Below are positions 1-13,500 of a stretch of 64,000 nt of DNA, one piece after another. This DNA is from Imbricaverruca yamaguchii (lineage: Eukaryota; Arthropoda; Thecostraca; Neoverrucidae), in contig JAOTOL010001550.1 of the NCBI GenBank assembly GCA_034440575.1, forward strand, positions 1,676,001 to 1,740,000. The letters are read 5' to 3'. Within the stretch, counting starts at the first letter, position 1, and each line of letters opens with the position of its first letter. Position numbers and translations under genes: made by a program. The notes under the pieces were generated by a model. It had not been told where the DNA came from, ran no database searches, and worked only from the letters and a program-made list of their open reading frames with translations.

Positions 1-470
1 AAGGTATAGATCTTGGGTGGCAGTCAACCTGAATATATACAGGAGCACACACGGAGTTGGCAGCCGCAATACTCCTACAACTCTCCCGTAGCAGTTGAAT
101 GTGGTGTTTCTCGTGTTAGCTTCCATCTTCCGCTCGGCATGTGCTTCAACCTGGCGCACATCAGAATGTCTAGCATCAAAAGAGTTATCCACAAAAGAGC
201 TAATGCATGCTGATAGCTAGAAGGGCTAGTACATTACTTTTGTTGGTGGATAAATGAGAGTTAGCACATAGATGCTGGTACATAAATGAGCTGGCAGATA
301 GCTAGCAAACAAGAGCTAGTGTGCAAGAAGTAGCTGGTGAATAAGGACTTGATGTTGTTATGGGAGTTGGGCGCTAACTTGTGACACGTGACTGATTTCA
401 CATTTTTAGATTGTCCTAGATAAAAATCGCTTAGAAAGTTAAAGTGCTTTTGTTAAAATAACTTGAATAA

Positions 471-512
471 CATTAAATTAAAATTAAATTAAAATTAAAT
501 TAAAATTAAAGT
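471..512. repeat. 11-bp A/T tandem repeat
   Basis: Four near-perfect copies of an 11-bp unit of the form taaattaaaat. Simple AT-rich tandem repeat, no function implied. Confidence 0.85.
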
Positions 513-1173
513 TGATATCAACGTGAACTAGCATGTACTTTTTGGCAAAGTTACTTATATGGGTAAATTGTTGCTAATCTGTTGAACGGAAGCTTCCATG
601 CAATTTACCTGACCTCGTGGAAATAGGAACTTTAGTCAGGGCAATCATACAAACATGTTTAATGATACATTTACTGGGAAAATACAACTAACACGACTAC
701 ACAGGACTGTACATGAAGTTCAGGTATGTAGAGGTACAGGATGAGCGGCTTGGGCTATGAAGCAGACGATGAAGGAGAAAAAGAGTCAACCGACCCAGCA
801 CGTAATGAAGTGTTTAAAGCCATTCCACGAGTGATGCATAAAACCGAAGCCATAAACGCATCTCCGCATCGTGTGATCGGTGGCATTGACTACAGGTATT
901 CAGGTAAAGTACTCCAATCTATTGCTTAAATAAGAAAAGTAACAACGGTACGAATTGGAGGGAATTGAAGGCGCCTAGACCGTGCCCATGGGCGCTAATC
1001 TCGGCACAGACAAAGCATGATAATCCCAGTTATTTCTAAGACAGCAATGCATGACAATGCGGACGCTGTATGTGTTTATTTGACACAGTAACAAATCCGA
1101 AGATGAACTTGACACTGATAACAGGGACTACCAAATGCGTGGCACTTTATGAGGTTTGTTTATGAGCATAAGC

Positions 1174-1448
<275 letters not shown>

Positions 1449-3168
1449 CACAATGTCTATTGCATTCTTTAACAGGATATTCTTGCAGATTCTCCACATC
1501 AAACAGAGTCATGAAACAGCATGAGGCTTACTGATCTCATCGGAAAATTGACAGGAATTAGTGACTGTGGATTCATTTTTTGATTCTCAGAGTAGCACTT
1601 GTTGGAATTCGTAGACAGCCAATCCAAGCCTGTACAACATGTTATCCCTTGCTAAAAGTAATCTTGTAGTTGGATGACAGCATCAATAAGTTTTTACCTG
1701 AGCTTAAGGGGGCTAGGAATGATGAGCGATGTTATTGTACAAGGATCTCTACGTCTCTGGGAGTACTCCTGGAATATTATGCCTGCTACCGAAATCCTTC
1801 GGCTCCTCCCGCCCCAAAAACCCCACCCCCACCCCGGCCTCTGCAAGCTTGCAATACATTGTGCATGTACCCGCCCCTGATAAAAAGGTATTCAAGTACT
1901 CAAAAAGTTCCCAGTATTCGCCTCTCTCCTTTCTATGTCGCTCTCTCTCTCCCTCTCTCCCCTTCGCAACACCTCGCCTTTCTTGTTCCTTGCAGGGAAA
2001 ATCAACGCAGGTTTTCGTAATGTGTATGTTTAACAGCCAGCGCGGGAGTGAGGCTATCAAAGTAAACAAAATAGCAAGATGTCTTACTCGGTGGGCCACT
2101 AGCGGGGCTTAAGAAGTTGTACCTCTTCAAATTTTGAGGAGCTCTAACATATTTATCGGTATGTTCAGTTAACCACGGAAAATTGTATCTTTTGCAAATA
2201 AAATGCAATTGCAATAATGATATTCAGGTATTTGAGAAACTTGGTTCTGGCAGATCACATTAATTGCTTCAGACTCGGGTCATAGGTCCATTATATCATG
2301 TCAGACCTAGTCCTATATGAATTGGCAGCGAAGCGTCTGGTCATTATCTTATTGCTTGTTGGAACAAGCAAGCTTATACCGTGTAGTGAACCAAATGTCA
2401 CTGGATAAAAGCTGGCAAACTCAAAACATCAGCTCATAAACATGGCTAGGAGAAGAGTATACAAACAGGATTCAGAGGCTCACAAATGAAACTAAACAGC
2501 TTATGGGAAATTATGCTGCATTATTGTGCTTACTTCGTTTTGCTAGGGTACGTCGTTGGAAAGCTATTAGACTCTCAAAAATGTTATGCTCGGGTCGCTC
2601 AGCTTGTGTCTTTCTGCGATTCGAAGAAAACTTGGCTTACAGCACCTCTCGTGAAATATTGTCATGTAAGACCCAGGTACTGGTGCATCATAAAATTGTC
2701 CACATTGATATACCGTATGTGGGAATATTTTGCCGTCTGAAGTATGTTTTGAAAACCGACGAATCGAGGCCTTAGAAAATAAGATTTGTGCTTAGTTTAT
2801 CACAATTCATCGACATGTGTTACAACAGCTATGTGGATTTTTTTTCAAGAATGGTAAAAGAAGATATGTAGTTTTTTTTAATCTGTAGCTTTTTCATAGC
2901 AAGACTGGTTACTGTAAAGCTCATAAGAATGCTCTGTGGTGTGTTATTACCAAAGCATCACATATTCGTGGTTCAGCCATTCAGAAATGATGGTCAGAAA
3001 GGTTTTATATTCCACACGTCTATTTTCAGACGCAGTGCCCATGCTATTGGATTTGGGATTTATTTGGATTTATTTACCCGTTTATTGGATGTCAGATTAA
3101 TGTGTAGTATGTGCCAGCCAGAACACTAATTAAGCACATTCAACATGTTCAACACATATCACAATCAA

Positions 3169-4089
3169 TTACCCCGTTTACATGAGCAGCAAAACTTCGG
3201 AATCCGATGTGATTAGGAAAACTTGCGAAAATAATGCTCTTGTAAACGGGAATTGGCGTAGAAAAACATGCGAATAGCTTAACGCCAATTTACGTTTCGG
3301 TAAGTGGAAGTTTGCGATTAGCGTCAACCATTAACAAATAACGGTACGGCTGCAAAGGTCATGATACATCTTTATGCTATTCTCTGCTACGTTTTCAGTA
3401 CATTTATGGTAATTATGAAAAGTAATCGTCTTGTTTTTAACTACAATTGCAAACCTAGTTATGAAATACAAAAATAAGACATGTAACAGCTGAAATCAGC
3501 GCTGAGCCGTCACGTTATCAGTGCGTGCCCCAACCGTCAGTTTTACGATGTGCCTCGGAGTGTTCAAGTTGCGGATTTGTCACAGCGTTCGTGTTTTGCT
3601 GATTTATCTCTTGGATTGCGTAGTGGACCTGATTTACTCTGTTCATTTGACCATTCCACAGTCCAGAACAATGCACCATTACATAGTCTAGAACCTATGC
3701 TATAGAACATAGTCTGGCCTAGAACCAATGCACTATTTGATTCACGAAGAAGAAACGGCTATGTTGTCATCGACAACATGTCATCGGCTCCGTGAATCCT
3801 TCGAATTCACAGATTCCCTATATATCTGGCCAACAACCTCAAACTACGTGGATCATTGGTGATACATTGTGTCTGCTTTGGCTCCATCGCTCGAAGCAGG
3901 TGCGTCAGAAGCACAAAAATGCGCCAAATATTTGAAACTTTTCACCACATTGCGTCAGCCGTCAAATCGTATGAATTCGATTAGGTGCCTGCTTTGCTCT
4001 TGTAAACGGGCCGCGCGATCGGAACTTTTGCGAATCGATCAAATCGGAAATTTTCGTTTACGACTGACCTGCTCATGTAAACGGGGTAA
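3169..4089. mobile_element. Non-autonomous DNA transposon with 21-bp perfect terminal inverted repeats
   Basis: The ends at 3169-3189 (ttaccccgtttacatgagcag) and 4069-4089 (ctgctcatgtaaacggggtaa) are exact inverted copies. A subterminal 15-mer gctcttgtaaacggg occurs at 3236-3250 and again, in the same orientation, at 3996-4010. The termini read TA-CCCCG...CGGGG-TA, which would fit a TA target duplication as made by Tc1/mariner-like elements, but TTA/TAA as part of the repeat cannot be excluded. There is no transposase frame in the 921 bp. Superfamily not assigned. Confidence 0.85.
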
Positions 4090-4196
4090 ATGTCACCGGA
4101 GCCCAATGCTGTAAGATATTGGAGTCAAGTCCCTGGACAATGCCATTCATTCCCTTTCTCTCCGCATCAGTCACATAATCTAACCCCTCGCCATTC

Positions 4197-4799
4197 GTGA
4201 AGATGCTGGGAGTCATTGACAGCACCCTATTCTGCGAGGAGCACATGTCCGACTTTGTCAAAAAGTGCAACTCCATCTTTTTCTGTCTCCACAATATCCG
4301 TCACCATCTCACACCCGAAGCACGCAAACTTTTAATCCAGTCTCACATCTCTCCACATATCCTATACCGCCTCATCATCTGAGGCGGGGTTGCCCAATGT
4401 CACGTCGAAAGAGTGCGGAAGGCGATCAGTTTCGGGGCTAGGATCGTCGCAGGGGCTGCCGTCGTGATCATATCTCGCCGATAATGGCAACGCTGGGCTG
4501 GCGTGGTGTCCGTGACCTCGTCACCCACTGCGACGACATTTCCGTGCTTAGAGCTCTGAATGATCCTCGAGCCCCTGAGGTGATCCGTCCTCTGTTCAGG
4601 CGGCAGTCGGATTGTCTCCCGGCGCTCCACCCGTGCGACAGTGGCCGAGGCGCTGAAGCCACCTCCTTTCCGCCTCAGCATGTCACGTAGCGCCTTCTCC
4701 TTCCGGACAGCCCCGGACTGGTACCTACTGCCGTCGGCCACTGCCGCTTCTCGGACACGGGGCGAGTTCGTCGTGATGCTTAACAACTACGTCTTTTAA
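4197..4799 (+). mobile_element. Decayed non-LTR retrotransposon (LINE), 3' end of reverse transcriptase ORF
   Basis: The plus strand translates to a LINE-type reverse-transcriptase C-terminal region: LGVIDSTLFCEEHMSDFVKK, then CNSIFFCLHNIRHHLTPEAR and KLLIQSHISPHILYR, followed after an in-frame TGA (4380-4382) by GGVAQCHVERVRKAISFGAR. A frameshift precedes GWRGVRDLVTHCDDISVLRA near 4500, and a further shift precedes the usual carboxyl end (FRTAPDWYLLPS...) with TAA at 4797-4799. This is the region after the catalytic palm; the YxDD motif is absent because the copy is 5'-truncated. Jockey/CR1-like by appearance; clade uncertain. Inactive. Confidence 0.85.
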
Positions 4800-5014
4800 A
4801 TTGACTGTACGTGTTCGGTTTTCCTTGTATGCTATTGTTTTGCTGATTCCATTTTTGCTCATGTTTGTGAAATGATTCCGGCTGTAATCTGACTCAAATG
4901 AAATATTAATCCATTTGATGGAATCAATTTGTTGAACTCGCAAATACGAGTGTCATCTATGAATGAGTAGCCTCTTTTTGAACAAAGCTTGTTCTGGTAT
5001 GTTTTACTTTTGGT

Positions 5015-5190
5015 AGTGCACAGCCCCTTCATACTTCTGCTGTCGCAGCCTGCCGCATCTCTGGTAGTGCGGAGACTCTTCATACTTCTGCTGCCATGAC
5101 CTGCCATCCCTCTGGTGACACAGAGACCGTTCATGCTGCTGCTGCTACGACTTGTCATACCTCTGGTCATGCATAGACCTTCTGTCTTGC
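5015..5190. repeat. About 51-bp tandem repeat, 3+ diverged copies
   Basis: The unit contains 'cttcatacttctgctg...ctctggt' and recurs at about 51-bp spacing. In reverse translation it gives a 17-residue periodic pattern that does not resemble any protein. Confidence 0.75.
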
Positions 5191-6953
5191 ACATGCTGCA
5201 GCTGGTACTCTACTGTCGTCGTCTGACTCCCCGATAAAGCTGACAATAGATTGTATTTGAGGTGCATTCTTCAAGACGTGCATGCATATTTTTACAGAAG
5301 GGCTACGTCCACCGCGATGGAAACTTCTTTTTAGTATGTGCTACACTTGCTTTCAGCAACCTTGACATACTAAATAATCGGTGCTTGCAACTGAAAAATG
5401 GGCAGCTCTATCGCACGCTCCAAGTTTCTGGGTAGTTATTCTTGCTGCTGCTGCTGTTGCTCTTTTTAATCTCACGCCGTTCACCGAAAAATACCATATT
5501 TTATTGTGTTAATCCTCATGCACACGGACATTTTCAGAGATCGTGCGATCAAATCCCTGATTATCGGATCAACGTGGGGCAAAACACACTACGTTGGATT
5601 GCGGTGCCAAAAGTATGCGGGAAAACTACAGCATAGCTCATGAACGAACTGTGCGGCTCCAAGGTGATGCATGCCGTTCTGGCGTGGTCAATGGTCTGGT
5701 GTAAGCTACCATCAGCGTATGCTCGTGTGCGTGGAACAATAAGCCCGTTGTTGCTAGGCTAACACATGCAAACAGATATCATATTTTTTAAACAGAAGAG
5801 TTCCTTTTTAGCTTGTAAGTGATGACATTTTCTGTTAAGAGACGTGCTGCTTAACTAAGGTCATCTTGTGCTACGGGCTGATTACAAGCAGAATAAATAC
5901 ACTACTGCGACGAATTATTATCTTTGAAATACTTCCTCCACCTATCCCTCGCTCGTCTAGGTTTCTTTCCTGTAGAACTATAACTTTTTCTCTCAAATAA
6001 AATCCAGTCAATCCGAATGGGATCTTAGTACCGACTAGAGGTGCCGAAGGACACAAGGCATGAACTTTGCCCTGACTTTTCCAAACATTTTCGTCTGATC
6101 CAGTCATCTTCATGAGCACTTTCTGAGCAAAAAAAAAATGAGGGCGAAAATCTTGGTGGAGCACGAGGGTGTTTTTTGTTGTGCTTGTCTGCGCTGGATC
6201 ACCAGATTAAAGACGTAACTCTTAACCTGCGACGTTGCTAAATGAAAATATATTTGAAGTTAAACCGATCGCGATAAGAAACAATCATTTGTAGCGTCAA
6301 TAGTTTCAGCAGTCAAAATAAAATTGGTTCACCCATGCCCAAGCTTGCTGCTGTATATGTCCAAGGACTTCCCGCCCGCCCTTTGCAGTTGGTCTGCTAC
6401 AAGGCAAGTAACGTACATTGCCATTGACAATCAACCTCTCTTAGGATAATACGATGTAGTTTTTTTTCTTTCAGATTTCGGATTCGGCCCAATCCCATAA
6501 GATCTCGGAAACTACTGAAGCTAGAAAAACACAATTTGGAGAGTAGATTACGGTTGTAGTGAACCCACTTCAGTGTAAATTTCATCATCATAGGTCGACG
6601 TCTTCGGGGTCAGATCAGGTTGCGATCGGCCGTCACACTGTCCCACCGCCCTACCGCATCAACGAATATTGACGAAGCCCTGGTGACCTTGAACGCTCGG
6701 CGGCCGGACGACGGGCTGCCACCCGGTCGGTCGACTTTGCACCCCTGCAGTTCCAATATTTACCAACAGATTTCGATTTTCTGCCGCACGGGATGCTCTG
6801 ATCAATGTTTAGCCAAACCATAGTATTTAATTACAATATTGCCATCTGTTTATGAGACATCGTCGAAAAATAGGGCGGGTGGGCAGATTCTGCCCCCTCT
6901 GGTACGCGTGCTAATCTTGTCTATATGTTCATCTCCCTGGAAGAAGACTGCAA

Positions 6954-6998
6954 AATTGATAGCTTGAGCTCACCTGTGGTGAGCTCAAGCTATCAATT
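6954..6998. repeat. Perfect 45-bp palindrome (21-bp arms, 3-bp loop)
   Basis: The left arm 6954-6974 (aattgatagcttgagctcacc) and right arm 6978-6998 are exact reverse complements around tgt. No flanking repeat, U-run or gene suggests a terminator or a transposon end. Confidence 0.95.
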
Positions 6999-7652
6999 CT
7001 TCATTCTTAGTCTGTGGTGAAATCATGACTAAATCGACGATTTTCGGGCACGTCGGTTTTCTTACGAACATCCACAATTCTGCGCTTGGAATCGACGTGG
7101 AACAAAACCTGTAGATTCGGTTGTCTATGCAGCCACCCTGAGAAGAGTCGGGATTCCAGCTAAGGCGCATACCTAGCCCACCTGAAATCGGTGCAATCGT
7201 GATCATGTAGTCAGGCCGAACATCATGCAGATGTTCGGCCATGAAAAGCCCAAGCAAGGTGACCTCAAACGCCACACGCTTAGCTCGAGTTTTTTCGCTT
7301 CACTGCAATGTCTTAACTCCAGTGTCAAAATTTACCAGTGTAAGCAGACTTGGATATTTTTGCTTCACTGACGAAGTTAAGTCACAAGTCACGGCTGTTG
7401 GATTTCAGTATATGTGCTGAGTTATTTTTTTTTCTCGTGGTGGTCACGCACGTTTCCAGGTGGGTGTGATGCGGCAAGCAGCCAATATCTGCCCATGCAT
7501 CATAAGAGCTTGTTGATAGTGCCTTCGCCTCAATACGATGCTAATTGATGTGAATATCATGCGGCTAAACCATCACTGGAGGCAAAGTTGGTACTACCTG
7601 AGGCATATAGAAGCATCGAAGTCTTCGGCATGAGGAAGCAACATCATGAAGG

Positions 7653-7653
<1 letters not shown>

Positions 7654-7718
<65 letters not shown>
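7654..7718. repeat. (AT)n microsatellite
   Basis: Uninterrupted alternating AT, about 65 bp. Confidence 0.97.
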
Positions 7719-7720
<2 letters not shown>

Positions 7721-7957
7721 AGTCAAGCAGTTTCCGAAGCAAAAGCATTCCGGATGCACAGCCAAAGTAAAATAAATGGACAGAAAAGGAAGCTTCCTAC
7801 TTCCTTGAGGCCGATCTGTTTCACCTGCTTTCCATTCAGTCCGGCACCAAATCTTGTCCTTCTCCTTCATGTTCTCACTGCACGTGCATCGAATCCGCCG
7901 ACATACGAGGCCGGCTGACCTAACCCGAGGCCCGCCTTCCACGAGGCCTATCGGTGC

Positions 7958-8417
7958 TGACACGCCTGTGACACGCCTGTGACACGACTGTTACGCGATA
8001 TTGTGCGCTGTATGACCATCGCAGTCGATGCGCCCCTGGACCCAAATAACCAACCGACTGTGACGCGACTGTGAAGCGACTGTGATGCGACTGTGATGCG
8101 ACTGTGACGCGACTGTCACACGTCTGTGACACGTCTGTGACACGACTGTGAAGCGACTGTGATGCGACTGTGATGCGACTGTGACGCGACTGTCACACGT
8201 CTGTGACACGTCTGTGACACGACCGTGACACGACCGTGACACGACCGTGACACGACCGTGACACGACCGTGACACGACCGTGACACGACCGTGACACGAC
8301 CGTGACACGACCGTGACACGACCGTGACACGACCGTGACACGACCGTGACACGACCGTGACACGACCGTGACACGACTGTGACACGTCTGTGCCACGTTT
8401 GTGACACGCCTGCAACA
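7958..8417. repeat. 11-bp minisatellite (gtgacacgacc type)
   Basis: A diverged flank contains variants gtgacacgcct, gtgaagcgact and gtgatgcgact. A homogeneous core from about 8214 to 8377 holds some 14 identical copies of gtgacacgacc. Three units make 33 bp, so all minus frames stay open as Ser/Arg/Val-rich artefact ORFs. Confidence 0.96.
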
Positions 8418-9940
8418 CGACTGCAAGCTGCGCACTCTCCGCCAGGGCGGGTGAACGCGTGAGTTGCAATTCCGGGCGATAATTATATTACGAACCAGCA
8501 TCTCGTGACGACTTGTATGCTGTGATGGCTTTCTGCATCATGTCGAATCGTATCTTATGTTTGGCAATAAACAAACACGCCATAGGTTGTAAAAGTAAAC
8601 ATAGCGAGATCCTTGGCTTATAGCATAGCCACGAATAGCATAGGATAGCATAGCCAGTTCTGATCTGATCTATTTGTGGTTGAGAAAATTTCAGAAATAG
8701 TGTTGAATAGCTTGAAGCCGGAAATTATGCGAACAAAGAGAGGTCGACACTTCGACCTCACTGGATGAGGTCGAGATGCTCAATTTTGCTGTACTGCCTA
8801 GCTTTGATAATGGTGTTCCTCTTTTGCTCCAATAATGAATAATTTTGATATTCTGAATCTACTGATTTTCTTCATTTGTTTTCTTACGTCGAAAGTCGCC
8901 ATGACGATGCTGCGTAGTTTCGAAGGGCGTTATAGTTTTGGTTATTGCATGAATAGATGTGGCTTCGAAAATGTAAGCCAATTTTCTTTGTCTTGGATCT
9001 CAACTTCGGTACTTTTTTCCTTTTATATTGGTATCTCGGTCCCAGTATAATTCCTCTCATGACCATGCATGACTGTGCTTATGATTTGGGGTCTTGAAGT
9101 CTGAATGTAAGAGTCAGTCTATGAACCTGTCTTCTGGTTTTCAACCTGCTTCTAATATCGTTGCTATCAGTTGTCAGTCTTCCTAGTCTCTGGAAGTCAG
9201 CATATTAAAGTCTTCTTCGCATAAGGCGTTGCAACATTGAAATATGGCCATGATATAGGTTACTTATGCATTTTTGTTCGGGGTTGTTCCCGTATATTTC
9301 CGGGTTATCTTCCTAGTCGAATTGTATCATCTAGCCTTCGCTAATCTTATGGATATTATGTAAATCATTTAAAAAGAAGTCTGTGTTTCCTGAATCTTGA
9401 ATATAAGCCAAAAACAAAATGGTATCACGAGGAAAAGAGAGCTGCCATTGGACGCTAATTGTTCATTTCGCTTAGCCAAACTACTCTCAAAAGCGAGTCC
9501 AACACAGACCGCCGCAAGCAACCAGAGTTAAGCGTATTCGATCTATAAATCACAGATCAATATCTGAACGGGATCCTTCACTTAGGTATGGCCGCGTTGA
9601 ATCGAATAATGGTCCGTGAGCAAGATAAAATTTCTGTCAACAGTTCATGATGCCACCACCAAAGTGTGCTGATGTATACTGCCTACGCAAGCATGCCGTA
9701 ACATGACTGCTGTCCTATAGTATTTCTAGTAAAATGTGAAAGACAAAAGCTAGCGTCAGCTCATGTCCATATTTGAACAGGCAGTATCTTCACAATTCGG
9801 CGAGGTGATTCGCAGGAAGATAAGCTAACATTGCTTTTAATGCAATGCTCTAATTATTTTGTCACGAATGATAAAAAGCAGATGAGTTTGTAAGTTGATG
9901 TACCAAACGCTCGTCTCGTCGATGGCTCTCTTCGCGGTCG

Positions 9941-10086
9941 GCTATCGTGGCAGGCTATCATGACCAGCTACCGTGGCCGACTACCGTGGTTGGCTACTGT
10001 AGCCGAGTACCGTGATCGGCTACCGTGGCCAGCTATCACGGCCGGCTGATGTAGTCGGGTGCCGTTGATCAGCCACTGTGGTCGGT
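9941..10086. repeat. 13-bp minisatellite (ctaccgtggccga type)
   Basis: About 11 diverged copies of a 13-bp unit (ctaccgtggttgg, ctactgtagccga, gtaccgtgatcgg and so on). Confidence 0.85.
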
Positions 10087-10420
10087 TATGATGGTTCTCG
10101 TCCTCGACGAACACTCGGCTACGTCCCTGTGCATGTGTGTGTAGCTTGCACACAGGTGAAACCAAAGAATCACTTGGAACTTGTTAGGAGAGGAAAATAT
10201 ATATAGTTTTGCTATAAAAAAAAACTTTTTGAATGTGAGCGAGACTTCCTGACGTAACCTTTCCTCGATAAAATGTGTCCCGGTTTCAATAAATGTACGT
10301 GCTGTGGAAGCTTCGCCAAACATGTGCCACTTTACGGGAGCGTAACCGCGTTAACTCCCTCTCCAGGTCCACCAGAGGGTGTGTGTGATGCACATTTGAG
10401 TGTTGGTGTGTCGCCGCCAG

Positions 10421-10558
10421 GTGGTGATGATGTGCAGCAGCTCTGCGAGGCCGGGGAGGACGAGTTCCTCGAGATCATGGCTCTGGTTGGCATGGCCTCT
10501 AAACCGCTGCACGTGCGACGATTGCAGAAGGCCCTCCAGGAGTGGGTCAGCTCACCAG
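10421..10558 (+). CDS. nab: nab exon a: second half of NCD1
   Basis: It encodes [16 protein letters not shown] followed by [20 protein letters not shown] and [10 protein letters not shown], the most conserved part of NAB conserved domain 1, the EGR-binding helical domain. The acceptor tcgccgccag ends at 10420; the exon supplies the last two bases of the first Gly codon, the usual family position. An alternative acceptor at 10366 stays open but adds residues that do not look like NAB. The exon ends with one base of a Gly codon before a GTTAGT donor at 10559, which matches the two bases that open exon b. A 42-bp triplicate starts at this donor. Confidence 0.94.
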
Positions 10559-13500
10559 GTTAGTGTGTGCCTCCTTCAGGTCCTTCGGTGACTTCCTAAA
10601 GTCAGTTTGTGTCCTTCAAAGCTATCTCCAGCCTTTCTCCAGGTCAATGTGCACCTCCTTCCAAGACTAGATCAACTCACGGAATGTTTGTTTACTTCAC
10701 CCTATGACTGTGTCAGCGCACTTCAACCCCTCGAAATATCGAAACTATGCAAATGTGAACACGTTTAGCTGTGTATGCGAATCATATACGCGAAGGGTTA
10801 ATCCTCCATGCTTTGAAAACACGCTTGGCTCTGTTTGGTTCCTGAGAACTGTGCAAATATCTGTTGGCTACTACATTAACTGGCCTTCTCCCCTCCGTAG
10901 AATGAATGCATTTACTGTGCTTATTTTATGTGTGGTATTTGCTATTCATTCTATTCAAGTGTATAGTTCAGTGCTTCATTTGCAGAACAAAATAGCATAC
11001 GACTTGCATGCATCAAAACTGAACGTTTTTAATTTCGTAGGTTAAAATTATCCGTATCCGACTCCCTATTTAAGTCAGGTTAATTCGAGGGAGAAAAGCG
11101 TCTAGGACTGCTCACCGTTTTTTCATTCGATAATCAGTAGCTAATGATTATCTCTATTCGAGTCAGCTATGTGATTTAGACTGATGAAGTTATTCTGCAA
11201 GGTTTATTATATACCTTGGAATCACAAGATGCATGAAATGGGCTTTAGCGATTTTTACATTTGCATGCTCCATTTAACACCTACTGACGTCATCCGAAAT
11301 ATGAAAATTAATGCAAGATATTTTGCACGCTGTTCTGGAATCCATGACTATTAGGATCTCCGAAGGGATGCCATCCTGTCAGCTTTTATGGGTCTCAAAC
11401 CGTTAGAAACATCGCTCTGAAATATCGTATGCCTGATGATGCGTCGCTTGGCAATATTTGACGCCAAGTGCAAATCCTGGCGTTGTCAGGCCACTTGAAC
11501 ATGATGTGCTTTTTGAAGACATGTCAGGCGAATTTGTGCTGAAACGGTGATGACACACAACAGTATTAGTAAACTAAAACTCATCATTCAGTTCCAATGA
11601 ATAATTGATTACTCACATACAACTAGGAGCCGAGTCTTTGACCTTTCTCAACCCGCATAAGGTGGTTGACCTTATTAAAGTAAAACAAGTTCATTGAGCA
11701 CCATTCAACTTTCTTCTATTTGTGCGTAATTTTTTAAAAAGTAACATCAATGAAATTCGTATGTGCTTATTTTAGGCCACTGAAGTCTATCACAGAGGAT
11801 TGGCCATGCAAAGTCACTAACCCTCACCGACATTGGGTTTTGTTGTTCGTGCAAAGCCGCTAGCCTTCTCCGGCACTGGGTAGTGTCACCTTCGAGTGGC
11901 TCGGGCAGGGAGTTTGTACCACACCCACGTGGCAATTCCAAACAGAGCAGGCTATAGAAGCAAAACAAAACAAAAAAGCAACTCGCGACGTGTTACAAGA
12001 TCTCATGACTAACACGAAGTATTCTGGGGTTATTGATGTCATACGCGAGGTTCTGGTGGAAGTTTTGCCTAAGTCTAGAAGTGGTGGGAGGCTTTCGCAA
12101 ATTTGGACAAATCTACTGTTCATGCTCGCATGAAATACTTACGGAAAGGCTCCTTCTGATCTTGTCAGTCTAATGACGTGTCGTGAGCAGCGTTATGACC
12201 CATTGGAGCGTGCCATCACGCCAATGCCTCGGTCCGACTTTCTAGATTTTGCTCACAACTGCTATTTTCTTTGTATAGCGTTAAAATGGCCACAAAATTT
12301 GAATTTCCACGAAAAGTCATTCCAAAATCTCCCCAAATTAGGACAAGTCCGAGGACATCTTAGGTCAATGACCCTAGATGATCTCGACCGATGAGCCCCT
12401 ACAGCCGATGGGCCGATATATGACGTCCGATGGGCCCTTGCAGCAGGAATTTGAGTTTCGCGTTCACTTTTATCCATACGCCATCTGAAATGTTGTTTGG
12501 TCACAGTTACTCCTAGAAGTGCTTAAAATCCGTATGATCAGGGATACCTTTAACCTCATCTGGGGTCTTATCTAAGAATTAGATCATGATGTGCGTGGTG
12601 CCAACCGATAGGCTATGTCCACATCTACACACACACGCGTCAATTTCACTTTGTGAAGGGTGGGGTCGCGATTTTATAGAATTGATGGTGTGGTTCAGTT
12701 GGATTTATCGGAGTTCCTCAAGCTAACTTGGGATATTCAGCCGTTGGCCGCACAAAATCATGTTGGATGTGATTCAGGAGAACTTGTGTCAAGCAACACG
12801 CTAGATTTTGTTTCATGTACCTGGCTCAATTAGGGGCGAAATGGTGATGGGAGCGTTGGTAACTCCTTCCCACCCTCTGAGGGGGACGCCTTGCTTAGGT
12901 CAGGGGCGTAATCTAAGATGAGTTGTTTCCTGGCATAACCGGGGTGAAGGGATCATTTGAAAAGCTCTGAGGTCTCCATACATTCGTATCCTCTTGTGGA
13001 TGCATGCGAAACACTTACTGTGTTTGTGGTTGTGTCTCCCTTGCCTGTTCAAGCTGTGCTAAGTCCTGGGCGCTGCCCAGTCATGCACTCTTGTAAGCCT
13101 TCAGAAATAGCCAGTCAGCCTTGGCCCTCGTTAGTCCGGGTGCTGGCCAGTTGCTGGCGCTGGTCAGCTGGTGACGGCCAGCTCCAGCACTGCTGCTGGC
13201 GCTGGTCAACAGCGATGGCAGCCGTTTTTGCCGCACGTGCGCCGCCGCGTCACGGGGCGGCGTTTTTGCCGCCGGTCGTCAGTGCCATATTAGCTGTCTC
13301 GTAGAAGACCCAGGGTGTCTGCGGAAGCCGGCAAATTGCAACGGGTGTTGAACAAAGCTCATTGGCACAAAAAGGTAGCCAATTTGGCAGCAACGAAGTC
13401 AATTGATCCATATTCGCGCACTGATGCAATATAATGTACTCGTAAATCCTGAACGGGCCGCCTAGAAGCCGCGTTTTGCATTAGCGACACAGGAGCAAGA

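Noticed and set aside
6600..6760. GC-rich island as the missing 5' nab exon
   Set aside because: No frame matches the N-terminal half of NCD1 and no donor in the needed phase was found.
7958..8417. CRISPR-like regular array
   Set aside because: 11-bp units with no unique spacers in a eukaryotic intron; a minisatellite.
10367..10420. Longer nab exon a starting after the AG at 10366
   Set aside because: The frame is open, but the added residues do not match NAB, while the AG at 10420 gives the family-typical Gly-Gly-Asp-Asp start.
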